Program-made: the position numbers and the translations under genes | Assembly: GCA_009724975.1 (NCBI GenBank) | Contig: SRXB01000124.1 | Coordinates: 1-6,420, forward strand | Source: a bacterium | GTDB lineage: Bacteria > Desulfobacterota > Deferrisomatia > Deferrisomatales > BM512 | Reading direction: 5' to 3' | Length of the DNA: 6,420 bases | Notes under the pieces: generated by a model | What the model was told of the DNA's origin: nothing | The model's database searches: none | Seen by the model: only the letters and a program-made list of their open reading frames with translations | Shown here: positions 1 to 5,009 of the stretch, one piece after another | Layout of the letters: each line of letters opens with the position of its first letter | How positions within the stretch are numbered: the first letter of the stretch is position 1

Positions 1-534
1 CGCGCCCAGCCCGAGTGTGCTCTTCTCGCCCAGCGAGGTGGCGTAGTCGAGGGCGCAGTTGAGGTAATAGCCTTTGCCGTCGTCAAAATCGTAGTAGCCC
101 GAGACTGTGGCGGCAAGGCTGGCTGGCAGGAGGAAAGAGGCCGAGGCGTAAACCTCCTTGGTGTCGTTGGCGTCGGAATCGGCCACGGTGGGGAAGGCGT
201 AGTAGATGTAGCCCGCCGAGACTGTCAATTTGTCGGTGGCGGCGTAGGTTCCAGATAGAGTGTAGTCGAACTCGGTCCACTCGGTGTTGTTGTCCACGTC
301 GTAGGAGCCCCACGCGCCCAGCGAGAGGCCAAGTCCGTCCATCGGGGCAACCGAGGCGGTGAGCGAGGGCTGAAAAGCGTCGCCGTTTGCGTAGAGGTCG
401 TAGCCGCGCCACACGTATTTGCTCGCGTAGTCGGCCTTGGCGGTCACGGCCACGGGGCCGAGCGCGAGGGCCGATGCGCATAGCCCTACGGTTGATGCGA
501 TGCAAAGCGAGATGATTTTGGCCGTGGAGTTCAT
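1..534 (-). CDS. TorF-type putative porin, N-terminal part (3' end off the window)
   Basis: This frame is open from an ATG at 532-534 to the left edge and gives 178 residues with no stop, so the gene is cut by the window and not necessarily broken. Residues 1-24 look like a Sec signal peptide: Lys6, a hydrophobic stretch 7-22, and an Ala-Leu-Ala cleavage site at 22-24. The mature protein soon shows DYASKYVWRGY (35-45). This 'SKYVWRG' signature, followed by alternating aromatic and polar beta-strand-like segments rich in Tyr, Gly, Asp and Ser, is typical of the TorF/Gcw_chp family (TIGR02001-like) of putative outer-membrane porins. The expected location is therefore the outer membrane; substrate is unknown. 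The start is supported by AAAGGG at 540-545, five bases upstream of the ATG. A sigma-54-like promoter lies about 80 bases upstream. Family assignment is from motif recognition; the barrel is inferred. Confidence 0.8.
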   Translation of the reverse strand, partial: MNSTAKIISLCIASTVGLCASALALGPVAVTAKADYASKYVWRGYDLYANGDAFQPSLTASVAPMDGLGLSLGAWGSYDVDNNTEWTEFDYTLSGTYAATDKLTVSAGYIYYAFPTVADSDANDTKEVYASASFLLPASLAATVSGYYDFDDGKGYYLNCALDYATSLGEKSTLGLGA

Positions 535-539
535 GTTTT

Positions 540-545
540 CCCTTT
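540..545 (-). promoter_or_regulatory. Ribosome binding site of the porin gene
   Basis: AAAGGG on the minus strand, with five bases between it and the ATG at 532-534. It supports that start codon, which also gives a clean signal peptide. Confidence 0.5.
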
Positions 546-613
546 CCGAGTTGTCCTCAGGCTGATGCTCTGGTTGAGCGTAATGATTGTCGATGCCGAC
601 AGTCAGCCTTAAA

Positions 614-630
614 TACAATATGCGTGCCAG
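614..630 (-). promoter_or_regulatory. Sigma-54-like (-24/-12) promoter for the porin gene
   Basis: On the minus strand the sequence reads CTGGCACG, four bases, TTGTA. The RpoN consensus is YTGGCACG-N4-TTGCW, so the -24 half is perfect, the spacing is exact, and only the C of the -12 GC is changed (to T). Transcription would start near 602-604, giving a leader of about 70 bases before the ATG at 534. Sigma-54 promoters need an AAA+ enhancer-binding protein bound upstream; the palindrome at 707-718 lies roughly 100-115 bases upstream of the predicted start, a usual enhancer distance. The match is seen directly; use of the promoter is inferred. Confidence 0.6.
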
Positions 631-668
631 AGGCCGCCGGAAGGGGAAAAGCCAACTCCCACAAGGGT

Positions 669-750
669 AAAATGGAATATTAGATTTTGGCGCGTTAAAA
701 AAATATTACATATATGTATAGGAAAATATTAAATATTACAAAAATGGAAT
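669..750. repeat. AT-rich repeat cluster with nested direct repeats
   Basis: AAAATGGAAT occurs at 669-678 and 741-750, and AAATATTACA at 701-710 and 731-740. AAATATTA also occurs at 724-731, overlapping the last copy by one base. The block is far more AT-rich than its surroundings and sits directly upstream of the sigma-54-like promoter. It could be an activator or nucleoid-protein binding region, or merely a bent AT-rich spacer. Confidence 0.5.
707..718. promoter_or_regulatory. 12-base perfect palindrome, possible enhancer/operator site
   Basis: TACATATATGTA is self-complementary over all 12 bases and lies inside the AT-rich cluster. Its distance from the predicted sigma-54 start suits an upstream activator site. 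AT-rich palindromes also arise by chance in such sequence, so the regulatory role is an inference. Confidence 0.35.
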
Positions 751-831
751 TTTAAATGCTCGCCATTTTTTGACTTTTTCCTGGGTTCTTGCGCTTACAG
801 TCGACGAAGACGTAACCGTGACAACATTTCC

Positions 832-864
832 AAAAACAAAAAGGCCGCCAAAAGGCGGCCTTTT
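832..864 (-). terminator. Intrinsic terminator of the Ala/Pro-rich gene
   Basis: A perfect 7-bp GC-only stem, GGCCGCC (843-849) and GGCGGCC (854-860), encloses a 4-base loop. On the minus strand it is followed by TTTTTGTTTTTG (842 downward), a good U tract. It begins 17 bases after the stop codon of the Ala/Pro-rich gene. A-run and T-run flank both sides, so it may also work in the plus direction. It separates that gene from the porin. Confidence 0.85.
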
Positions 865-880
865 CATATTGCCTAAAGCT

Positions 881-1108
881 CTACTTCGTTTCGGGAGCGG
901 CTACGGGAGCGGGGGCGGCGGCCTCAGCCTCGGCAGGAGCGGCGGCGGGTGCTACAGCTTCAGCGGAGGCGGCGGCTGGAGCGGCTTCAGCCGGTGCGGC
1001 TACCGCGGCAGGAGCGGCGGCGGGGGCTGCGGCTTCATCCGCGCCGAACGCGATGGCGGAAGTAAAGAGCGCGCAGGCAACCATGGCAAGTACGGTGGTT
1101 TTTTTCAT
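881..1108 (-). CDS. Small secreted Ala/Pro/Glu-rich low-complexity protein
   Basis: The 75-residue product has a clear Sec signal peptide: KK at 2-3, a hydrophobic core at about 5-20, and a likely cleavage after Ala-Ile-Ala (about residue 20) or Gly-Ala (23). The remaining 52 residues (24-75) are almost entirely low complexity: 30 Ala, 9 Pro and 6 Glu, with one Lys at the very end and no aromatic residue. It should be an exported, acidic, extended or disordered peptide in the periplasm, envelope or medium. Translation is well supported by AGGAG at 1115-1119, six bases before the ATG, and by a strong terminator just after the stop. It appears to be a single-gene unit with its own control region. 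Cys12 lies within the hydrophobic core and is not a convincing lipobox. I recognise no family; function is unknown. Ala/Pro-rich linkers of TonB or pyruvate dehydrogenase look similar in composition, but no attached domain is present here. Confidence 0.75.
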   Translation of the reverse strand: MKKTTVLAMVACALFTSAIAFGADEAAAPAAAPAAVAAPAEAAPAAASAEAVAPAAAPAEAEAAAPAPVAAPETK

Positions 1109-1114
1109 TTCCCT

Positions 1115-1119
1115 CTCCT
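1115..1119 (-). promoter_or_regulatory. Ribosome binding site of the Ala/Pro-rich gene
   Basis: AGGAG on the minus strand, six bases from the ATG at 1106-1108. It is a near-ideal Shine-Dalgarno and is the main evidence that this low-complexity frame is translated. Confidence 0.75.
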
Positions 1120-1122
1120 GTT

Positions 1123-1187
1123 GGCGTGAAAACGCCGTTAAAATGCAAGGGTATTACCCCATCAATGGCGAAGGTATTTTCGCCATT
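1123..1187 (-). promoter_or_regulatory. Structured 5' leader: three consecutive hairpins
   Basis: Three perfect inverted repeats lie in a row just upstream of the ribosome binding site. They are AATGGCGAA/TTCGCCATT (1164-1172 and 1179-1187, 6-base loop), GGGTA/TACCC (1149-1153 and 1155-1159, 1-base spacer), and GGCGT/ACGCC (1123-1127 and 1132-1136, 4-base loop). The last ends four bases from the AGGAG. In RNA they could control translation or stability of the message; the middle one is too tight to fold as drawn and fits a protein-binding site better. No known riboswitch class is recognised. Confidence 0.4.
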
Positions 1188-1228
1188 TCATTTTGAAAGC
1201 AAGCTTACCATGAAAAATAAAACGGAAG

Positions 1229-1234
1229 TTTATA
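1229..1234 (-). promoter_or_regulatory. Possible -10 element for the Ala/Pro-rich gene
   Basis: TATAAA on the minus strand would start transcription near 1222 and give a leader of about 114 bases containing the three hairpins. There is no good -35 at the proper distance; instead GTAGG boxes occupy that position, which suggests an activator-dependent promoter. Weak evidence on its own. Confidence 0.3.
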
Positions 1235-1245
1235 TTCCTAATCCC

Positions 1246-1294
1246 GTAGGTATAGTAGGGTAAAAACACTAATTTGTAGGGCGAATACCCTACA
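1246..1294. promoter_or_regulatory. GTAGGG box cluster with inverted repeat
   Basis: GTAGG(G) occurs at 1246-1250, 1255-1260 and 1276-1281, and its inverse CCCTAC at 1288-1293. The last two form a perfect 7-bp inverted repeat, TGTAGGG/CCCTACA (1275-1281 and 1288-1294), with a 6-base loop. The spacing places the boxes from about -26 to -72 relative to the possible start of the Ala/Pro-rich gene, as expected for an activator. Alternatively the inverted repeat, followed on the minus strand by a T-run at 1262-1266, could be a weak terminator for the upstream TPR gene; the eight-base gap to the T-run argues against that. Confidence 0.4.
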
Positions 1295-1361
1295 CGCCAG
1301 ATAAAGGCCAGGGCTGGAGAGGGGACTTAAATCGTTTGGGAATATCGCAAAAAGGAGCGAA

Positions 1362-3365
1362 TTAATTGTCCCCGAGGCGCTTTAAAGCCTCGGCAGCTGT
1401 TTGCGACAGGGGCGAAATTTCCAAAAATTTCCGAAACTGCGTAGCCGCCTCGGCTTTGCGCCCTTGTTTTTCCAGCAACAGGCCGTAATTGAAAAGCGCG
1501 GGAAGGTCGGAGGGATTTATCTTAAGAGTTTTAAGATAATGCTTCTCAGCCGATGCGGAATCGCCCTTTTGCTCGAACGCCAGCGCCGCGTTGAAGTTGT
1601 AGACCGGATTTTGAGGCGAAATTTCCAGAAGTTTACCGAAATTGGCCAGGGCGCCGTCAATTTGGCCGCTTTGGGCCTGAAGCATCGCCAATTCACCTAA
1701 AATTTCAACCTGATCAGGCGAAACCTCAAGGTATTTGACGAAACATCGCATCGCCAAGGTCGTTTGCCCCGCATTTTTTTGGGCATAGCCAAGGGTTTTC
1801 AGCGATTTGAGGTGAATTGGATCGAGAGAAAGGGCTTTTTCGAGCTCCGCTATTCCGGCTTGGGCCAGGCCAGACCTGAGGTATCCGACCGCGAGGGAAA
1901 AATGGTTCTCCGGATCCTGCGGCCTTATTGAAACGGCCCGCTCAAGGGCTCTAATGGCCTCATCGAGCCGTCCGCTTTCCCCGAGGGCTATTCCCATGTT
2001 CCGCCAAAGGGCGTCATCCATGACGTTTTGGCTGATGGCGGCCTCATATTCCCTTATCGCGGCGGAATAATCCCCCTCTTTCAGATAGCTGTCGGCCGTT
2101 GAGCTTTGGGAAAGTTTCTGTAAAAAGTATCCGTTCCCATTTTCCTTCAGGTACAAAGCGAGAGTTCGGGAGTCTTTCCATTTGCCGATATAGGAGCCGG
2201 TGAGAAAGGCAAGAATCGCCAAAACCAGGGCCATCGCGGCTCTTGGCCATTTTTCGCCGCCCCCGAGCCTTTTTGAGAGCGAATCGGCGCCAAAGACCAG
2301 AGCAATCGAAAGCCCCATGTGGGGAATGTAGGTGAATCTGTCGGCGTAGGAGTTCAGGCCGACCTGCAAAAAACCACTTACCGGAAGTAGGGCGGCCACA
2401 AACCACCACCAGCCGGTGAAAGTGTGGGGCGAGGAGTTCCTTGAGCGGCAGGTCAGGCCAAGGAGGAGCGCGAAAAGCGCCAAAACCGCCCACGCCGCCG
2501 GTGGGCCTAGAAGTTCGACGCTCTCTCTGTCGGAGAGTGTCAGCGATACAGGCCAAAAGGAGCTTTTAAGGTAATGGAAAAGAGTTGTGGCGGCATAGGC
2601 AGCGCGGTCGAAAACAGAAAGGCTCGCCGTTGGCACTATCGAGGTCCCCTGAAGGCGAAGCGTTGCGATTGAAAAAGCCGCCGCCAAAAGGAAAAAGGGC
2701 AATTTCTCAGCCCAAAGCGCTACTTTAGCGCCTTTTTGAGAAAACCGACCAAGGGGCCAGAAGTCCACCAGCAGCAAAATAAGGGGCGTCACCACCAGTA
2801 TCGGCTTGCTCATCAGACCGGCGGTCATCATCGCCATGGAAAAGGCGAGCGGCCATAAGTTATTGCCGTCGCGGCGAAAAAAGTAGCCGTGAAGGCAAAG
2901 GAGGAGGAAAAAAGAGCTTAGGAGATCCTTTCTGGAAGTAATCCATGCGACGGACTCAACCCTAGCCGGATGCGCCATGAAAAGGGCAGCCGCGAAAAAA
3001 GAGAGCCAGGGGGAAGATGTCGCCCGAAAGAGGAACAAGTATAAAAGGAGGCAGACCGCGATGTGCAGAATCACGTTTGTCAGGTGAAATCCCCACGGCG
3101 CGGGCCCGAACAGGGAAATATCGGCCATAAAGGAGACCCAGGTGAGGGGAATCCAGTAGTTCAGATAGGGGTTTTTGAAGGCGGAGGCGACGCTTTGGAG
3201 AGTCAGTCCGCTTTGGACCAGCGGATTGTTTTTTACGTAAACTTCATCGTCAATGTTTAGAAAATCGAAATTTAACGCGGGAAGGTAGAGCGCCGCGGCT
3301 AAAACGGCAATCAATATCGCCAGCGCAACCGGCAATTTGAGATTATCGCCAAAGAAAATTTTCAT
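1362..3365 (-). CDS. TMTC/PMT-like membrane glycosyltransferase-type protein with C-terminal TPR repeats
   Basis: The 667-residue product has two parts. Residues 1 to about 395 are multi-spanning membrane protein. The first helix is at about 11-31, followed by an acidic pair Asp39-Asp40 in the first outer loop, the place of the catalytic acid in GT-C glycosyltransferases. Family-like blocks follow: 'YWIPLTW' (about 70-76), 'HPARVESVAW' (132-141), 'RKDLLS' (145-150) and 'ADRFTYIP' (341-348). Residues 421 to about 658 hold some seven 34-residue TPR units. This arrangement matches TMTC-like (DUF1736-type) proteins, whose animal members are protein O-mannosyltransferases; bacterial members are mostly uncharacterised, so donor and acceptor are unknown. 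Start choice: the frame stays open to an ATG at 3444-3446, adding 27 residues. That ATG has no ribosome site and overlaps a -10-like CATAAT, whereas the ATG at 3363-3365 puts the first helix near the N terminus as is usual. Neither start has a good Shine-Dalgarno. Confidence 0.85.
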   Translation of the reverse strand: MKIFFGDNLKLPVALAILIAVLAAALYLPALNFDFLNIDDEVYVKNNPLVQSGLTLQSVASAFKNPYLNYWIPLTWVSFMADISLFGPAPWGFHLTNVILHIAVCLLLYLFLFRATSSPWLSFFAAALFMAHPARVESVAWITSRKDLLSSFFLLLCLHGYFFRRDGNNLWPLAFSMAMMTAGLMSKPILVVTPLILLLVDFWPLGRFSQKGAKVALWAEKLPFFLLAAAFSIATLRLQGTSIVPTASLSVFDRAAYAATTLFHYLKSSFWPVSLTLSDRESVELLGPPAAWAVLALFALLLGLTCRSRNSSPHTFTGWWWFVAALLPVSGFLQVGLNSYADRFTYIPHMGLSIALVFGADSLSKRLGGGEKWPRAAMALVLAILAFLTGSYIGKWKDSRTLALYLKENGNGYFLQKLSQSSTADSYLKEGDYSAAIREYEAAISQNVMDDALWRNMGIALGESGRLDEAIRALERAVSIRPQDPENHFSLAVGYLRSGLAQAGIAELEKALSLDPIHLKSLKTLGYAQKNAGQTTLAMRCFVKYLEVSPDQVEILGELAMLQAQSGQIDGALANFGKLLEISPQNPVYNFNAALAFEQKGDSASAEKHYLKTLKINPSDLPALFNYGLLLEKQGRKAEAATQFRKFLEISPLSQTAAEALKRLGDN

Positions 3366-3444
3366 TCCGCCATGAAAACCCAGTAGGCGGCAAAATTCAA
3401 AGATAAAATTTAAAAGCCGGTCCAGCCTCGCGCCATTGGGATGC

Positions 3445-3474
3445 ATTATGGAGGTATTTGTGATAAGTTCCTAA
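3445..3474 (-). promoter_or_regulatory. Possible sigma-70 promoter for the TPR membrane protein
   Basis: On the minus strand CATAAT (3445-3450) matches the -10 consensus at five of six bases, with TTAGGA (3469-3474, three of six) 18 bases upstream. Transcription would begin near 3438, downstream of the ATG at 3446, which favours the internal start at 3365. The region also carries the leader of the divergent plus-strand gene. Confidence 0.3.
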
Positions 3475-3496
3475 TTGCATGGCGATTCATAGGGGG

Positions 3497-3502
3497 AGGA
3501 GG
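3497..3502 (+). promoter_or_regulatory. Ribosome binding site of the 204-residue orphan
   Basis: AGGAGG, a full Shine-Dalgarno, lies ten bases before the ATG at 3513-3515. The frame is open back to an ATG at 3441, but that one has no ribosome site in front, so this site decides the start. A second GGAGGT (3450-3455) leads only to very short frames. Confidence 0.6.
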
Positions 3503-3512
3503 ACGTAGAGAG

Positions 3513-4127
3513 ATGGGCGAGGTCGTTATAAGAAAAGACGGCGACGAGCTAAAACTTTTCGAGTGGTTCAACGCTTGCCATTACGTCTGGTTCACCCCCC
3601 AAAGGTGGTTTTACGGGCTTGGGACCAACCTCAAGAGCGAGTACCGCGAAACCTTCTACTCCTGTCCCGTAAAGATTCTGGCCCAGAATTTTCCCACCGC
3701 CATCATCGAGGGCGAGGTAGACATCACCCGCAAAAACATCCCCGACATCGGCCTTCAAACCATCCCGATCTCCCTTAAAATAACCACCACCGAGAACGAG
3801 AGCGACATAAGCGCCGAGGTCGTTTACAACCACGCACGGCTACTCGTGGCCGGAGCCCAGAGCAAAAACATTGGGTGCACGACCCCGATTGGCTGCGACG
3901 GCTTCGTGGCGAAGCTGGACGTAGAGGTGCTTTGCAGCCAGAGTTTCTTTTTAAACCTGATCTCCGGTATCGAAAAGTACCACACCCTCGGGGAAAGCAG
4001 GCTTAACCTGAACTTCATCGACAATTACGAAGAGGCTCCCGAGCTGGGCGAAGATGAATACCTCAACGCCAAGTACCTCTCCCGCGAGATTTTCTCGATT
4101 TTCCTGGACATGCTCCACAACGGCTGA
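3513..4127 (+). CDS. Protein of unknown function, 204 residues
   Basis: I do not recognise this protein. It is 204 residues, with no signal peptide and no membrane segment, so it is probably cytoplasmic. The N-terminal 35 residues are strikingly aromatic (Phe16, Trp18, Phe19, Tyr24, Trp26, Phe27, Trp32, Phe33, Tyr34). The middle (about 50-115) is rich in short beta-like segments with many Ile, Thr and Val. Cysteines are at 22, 51, 122, 128 and 141, with a CTTPIGC pair (122-128). The C-terminal third is acidic (about 170-182) and ends in a predicted helix. It is the only plus-strand gene in the window, diverges from the TPR membrane protein and converges on the DUF2279-like gene with 8 bases between the stops. 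Codon usage looks like its neighbours, and the strong AGGAGG site supports translation. A link to the divergent gene is possible but not shown. Confidence 0.75.
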   Translation: MGEVVIRKDGDELKLFEWFNACHYVWFTPQRWFYGLGTNLKSEYRETFYSCPVKILAQNFPTAIIEGEVDITRKNIPDIGLQTIPISLKITTTENESDISAEVVYNHARLLVAGAQSKNIGCTTPIGCDGFVAKLDVEVLCSQSFFLNLISGIEKYHTLGESRLNLNFIDNYEEAPELGEDEYLNAKYLSREIFSIFLDMLHNG

Positions 4128-4135
4128 CCGGGCGT

Positions 4136-4990
4136 TCAGAAGGTGCGCGCGCTCCCCGCATGCGTATAGGGCGGTTGAAGGTAATTGAAAACCATTGAAA
4201 CGGAGTGGCCGCTAAAAAGTTCGGCCAGATCCAGCCCCATGCCCCAAAAAATGCTCCTCTCGCCCTCCCCGCCTGAGCCGAAACCTCTCGTGTAATACCC
4301 GCACATCAGGTTGATGAACCTTAGCGGCGAGTCCTCAAGACTCTCAAAACCCGAAAACCTGAACGCCAATATATACTTTAGGTGCTGGTAATCGGTGGTT
4401 GGATCCTTGTCTGGCCGCGTCAGGGAAGGGGAGTACTCTACGCGATAGTCGATGAAGCGACCCGCCTTCGGATAGGCCGAGAGCGCGTACCCGAGGGCCG
4501 CTCCGGCGATGTTGGCGTAAATATCCTGAGGAGAGAGGCCGAATTCGCTGAAGGAATCCCCGATCTCCATCGTAGTGGTCAGCAAAATAGAGGTCATTGC
4601 CCCCATGCCCGAGGCCTGGCTTTCGGAATAACCTAAATAGCCGTACAGATCCGCGCCCGTCCTCGCCAGAAAATAGCCCGTGAAGGCGTGGCCGGTCTTG
4701 TCGGCCCCGCCGTGCTTGGTATCCTCGCCAAACCACCCTTCTGGGCGCACATGGGGCGCATTTTCACCATATTCCCACATCACCGCGCCATAGGACAATA
4801 TTGAGGCGGTTCCGATTGCGTTTACAGCCCAAAATGCGGATGGATCTTTAAGGTTTTCTCCGCCTTGTAGCGAATATGCAGGGGTAGCCCAGAAAAAAAT
4901 AAGCAAAATGTATTTTGCAGCCGATGTCATGCTTTTCATCATACCACCGGCCCGCATAAATGTTTTTTGGCCTCTCCTCACATCAAACAT
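4136..4990 (-). CDS. Secreted DUF2279-like (YfiM-related) envelope protein
   Basis: The 284-residue product has a hydrophobic signal segment at about 26-37 with a cleavage-like Ala-Tyr-Ser at 38-40 and no lipobox, so it is exported but not a lipoprotein. The middle carries the conserved DUF2279 pattern: 'DKTGHAFTGYFLAR' (97-110), 'TTTMEIGDSFSEFGLSPQD' (138-156) and Asn160 followed by small residues. The C-terminal third (about 200-284) has Tyr/Phe/Gly-rich strand-like stretches and may sit at the outer membrane. The biochemical role of the family is not known to me. The gene starts 19 bases after the stop of the kinase gene, so the two are probably co-transcribed. The ATG at 4990 is taken because AAGGGG (4995-5000) precedes it by four bases. 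Starting at Met12 (4957), with the stronger AGGAGAGG at 4971-4978 but 13 bases of spacing, would give a more usual signal peptide length. Confidence 0.75.
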   Translation of the reverse strand: MFDVRRGQKTFMRAGGMMKSMTSAAKYILLIFFWATPAYSLQGGENLKDPSAFWAVNAIGTASILSYGAVMWEYGENAPHVRPEGWFGEDTKHGGADKTGHAFTGYFLARTGADLYGYLGYSESQASGMGAMTSILLTTTMEIGDSFSEFGLSPQDIYANIAGAALGYALSAYPKAGRFIDYRVEYSPSLTRPDKDPTTDYQHLKYILAFRFSGFESLEDSPLRFINLMCGYYTRGFGSGGEGERSIFWGMGLDLAELFSGHSVSMVFNYLQPPYTHAGSARTF

Positions 4991-4994
4991 GAAA

Positions 4995-5000
4995 CCCCTT
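4995..5000 (-). promoter_or_regulatory. Ribosome binding site deciding the DUF2279-like start
   Basis: AAGGGG on the minus strand, four bases from the ATG at 4988-4990. A competing AGGAGAGG (4971-4978) lies inside the first codons and could serve Met12; the choice stays open. Confidence 0.4.
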
Positions 5001-5009
5001 ATCGGTTTC

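Larger units (their letters stand above)
535..831. other. Gene-free control region upstream of the porin gene
   Basis: About 300 bases without a credible gene. The part nearest the porin (535-660) is GC-rich and holds the probable 5' leader and a sigma-54-like promoter. The distal part (about 669-760) is strongly AT-rich and contains two pairs of 10-base direct repeats plus a 12-base palindrome. A small inverted repeat, TGTCG/CGACA (588-592 and 597-601), sits where the 5' end of a sigma-54 transcript would fall. Segment 760-831 shows nothing I can name apart from leading into the terminator of the next gene. Confidence 0.6.

Noticed and set aside
83..505. Minus-strand 140-residue Arg-rich open frame
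   Set aside because: It overlaps the porin frame on the same strand in another phase. The porin frame has a signal peptide, a ribosome site and the SKYVWRG motif; this one is Arg-rich without any domain.
1073..1075. Cys12 of the Ala/Pro-rich protein as a lipoprotein cysteine
   Set aside because: The preceding residues are Met-Val-Ala, not a good lipobox, and the hydrophobic core continues past the cysteine, so an ordinary signal peptide is more likely.
770..1129. Plus-strand 119-residue Gly/Ser-rich open frame
   Set aside because: It is the antisense of the Ala/Pro-rich gene: GC-rich Ala and Pro codons read as Gly, Arg and Ser on the other strand. It runs through the terminator and has no ribosome site, while the minus frame has a signal peptide and AGGAG.
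1164..1187. 9-bp inverted repeat as a plus-strand terminator
   Set aside because: There is no plus-strand gene upstream that would need it, and the downstream T-rich stretch is interrupted. A leader hairpin or operator for the minus-strand gene fits better.
2044..2556. Minus-strand 170-residue open frame
   Set aside because: It is an out-of-phase shadow inside the TPR membrane protein, which has clear family motifs and repeats across this stretch.
3549..3833. Minus-strand 94-residue open frame
   Set aside because: It is antisense to the 204-residue plus-strand gene, has no good ribosome site, and the plus frame has AGGAGG and better composition.
4144..4151. GCGCGCGC run near the end of the DUF2279-like gene
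   Set aside because: It lies within the last codons, is short, forms no stem followed by a U tract, and is explained by GC-rich coding sequence.
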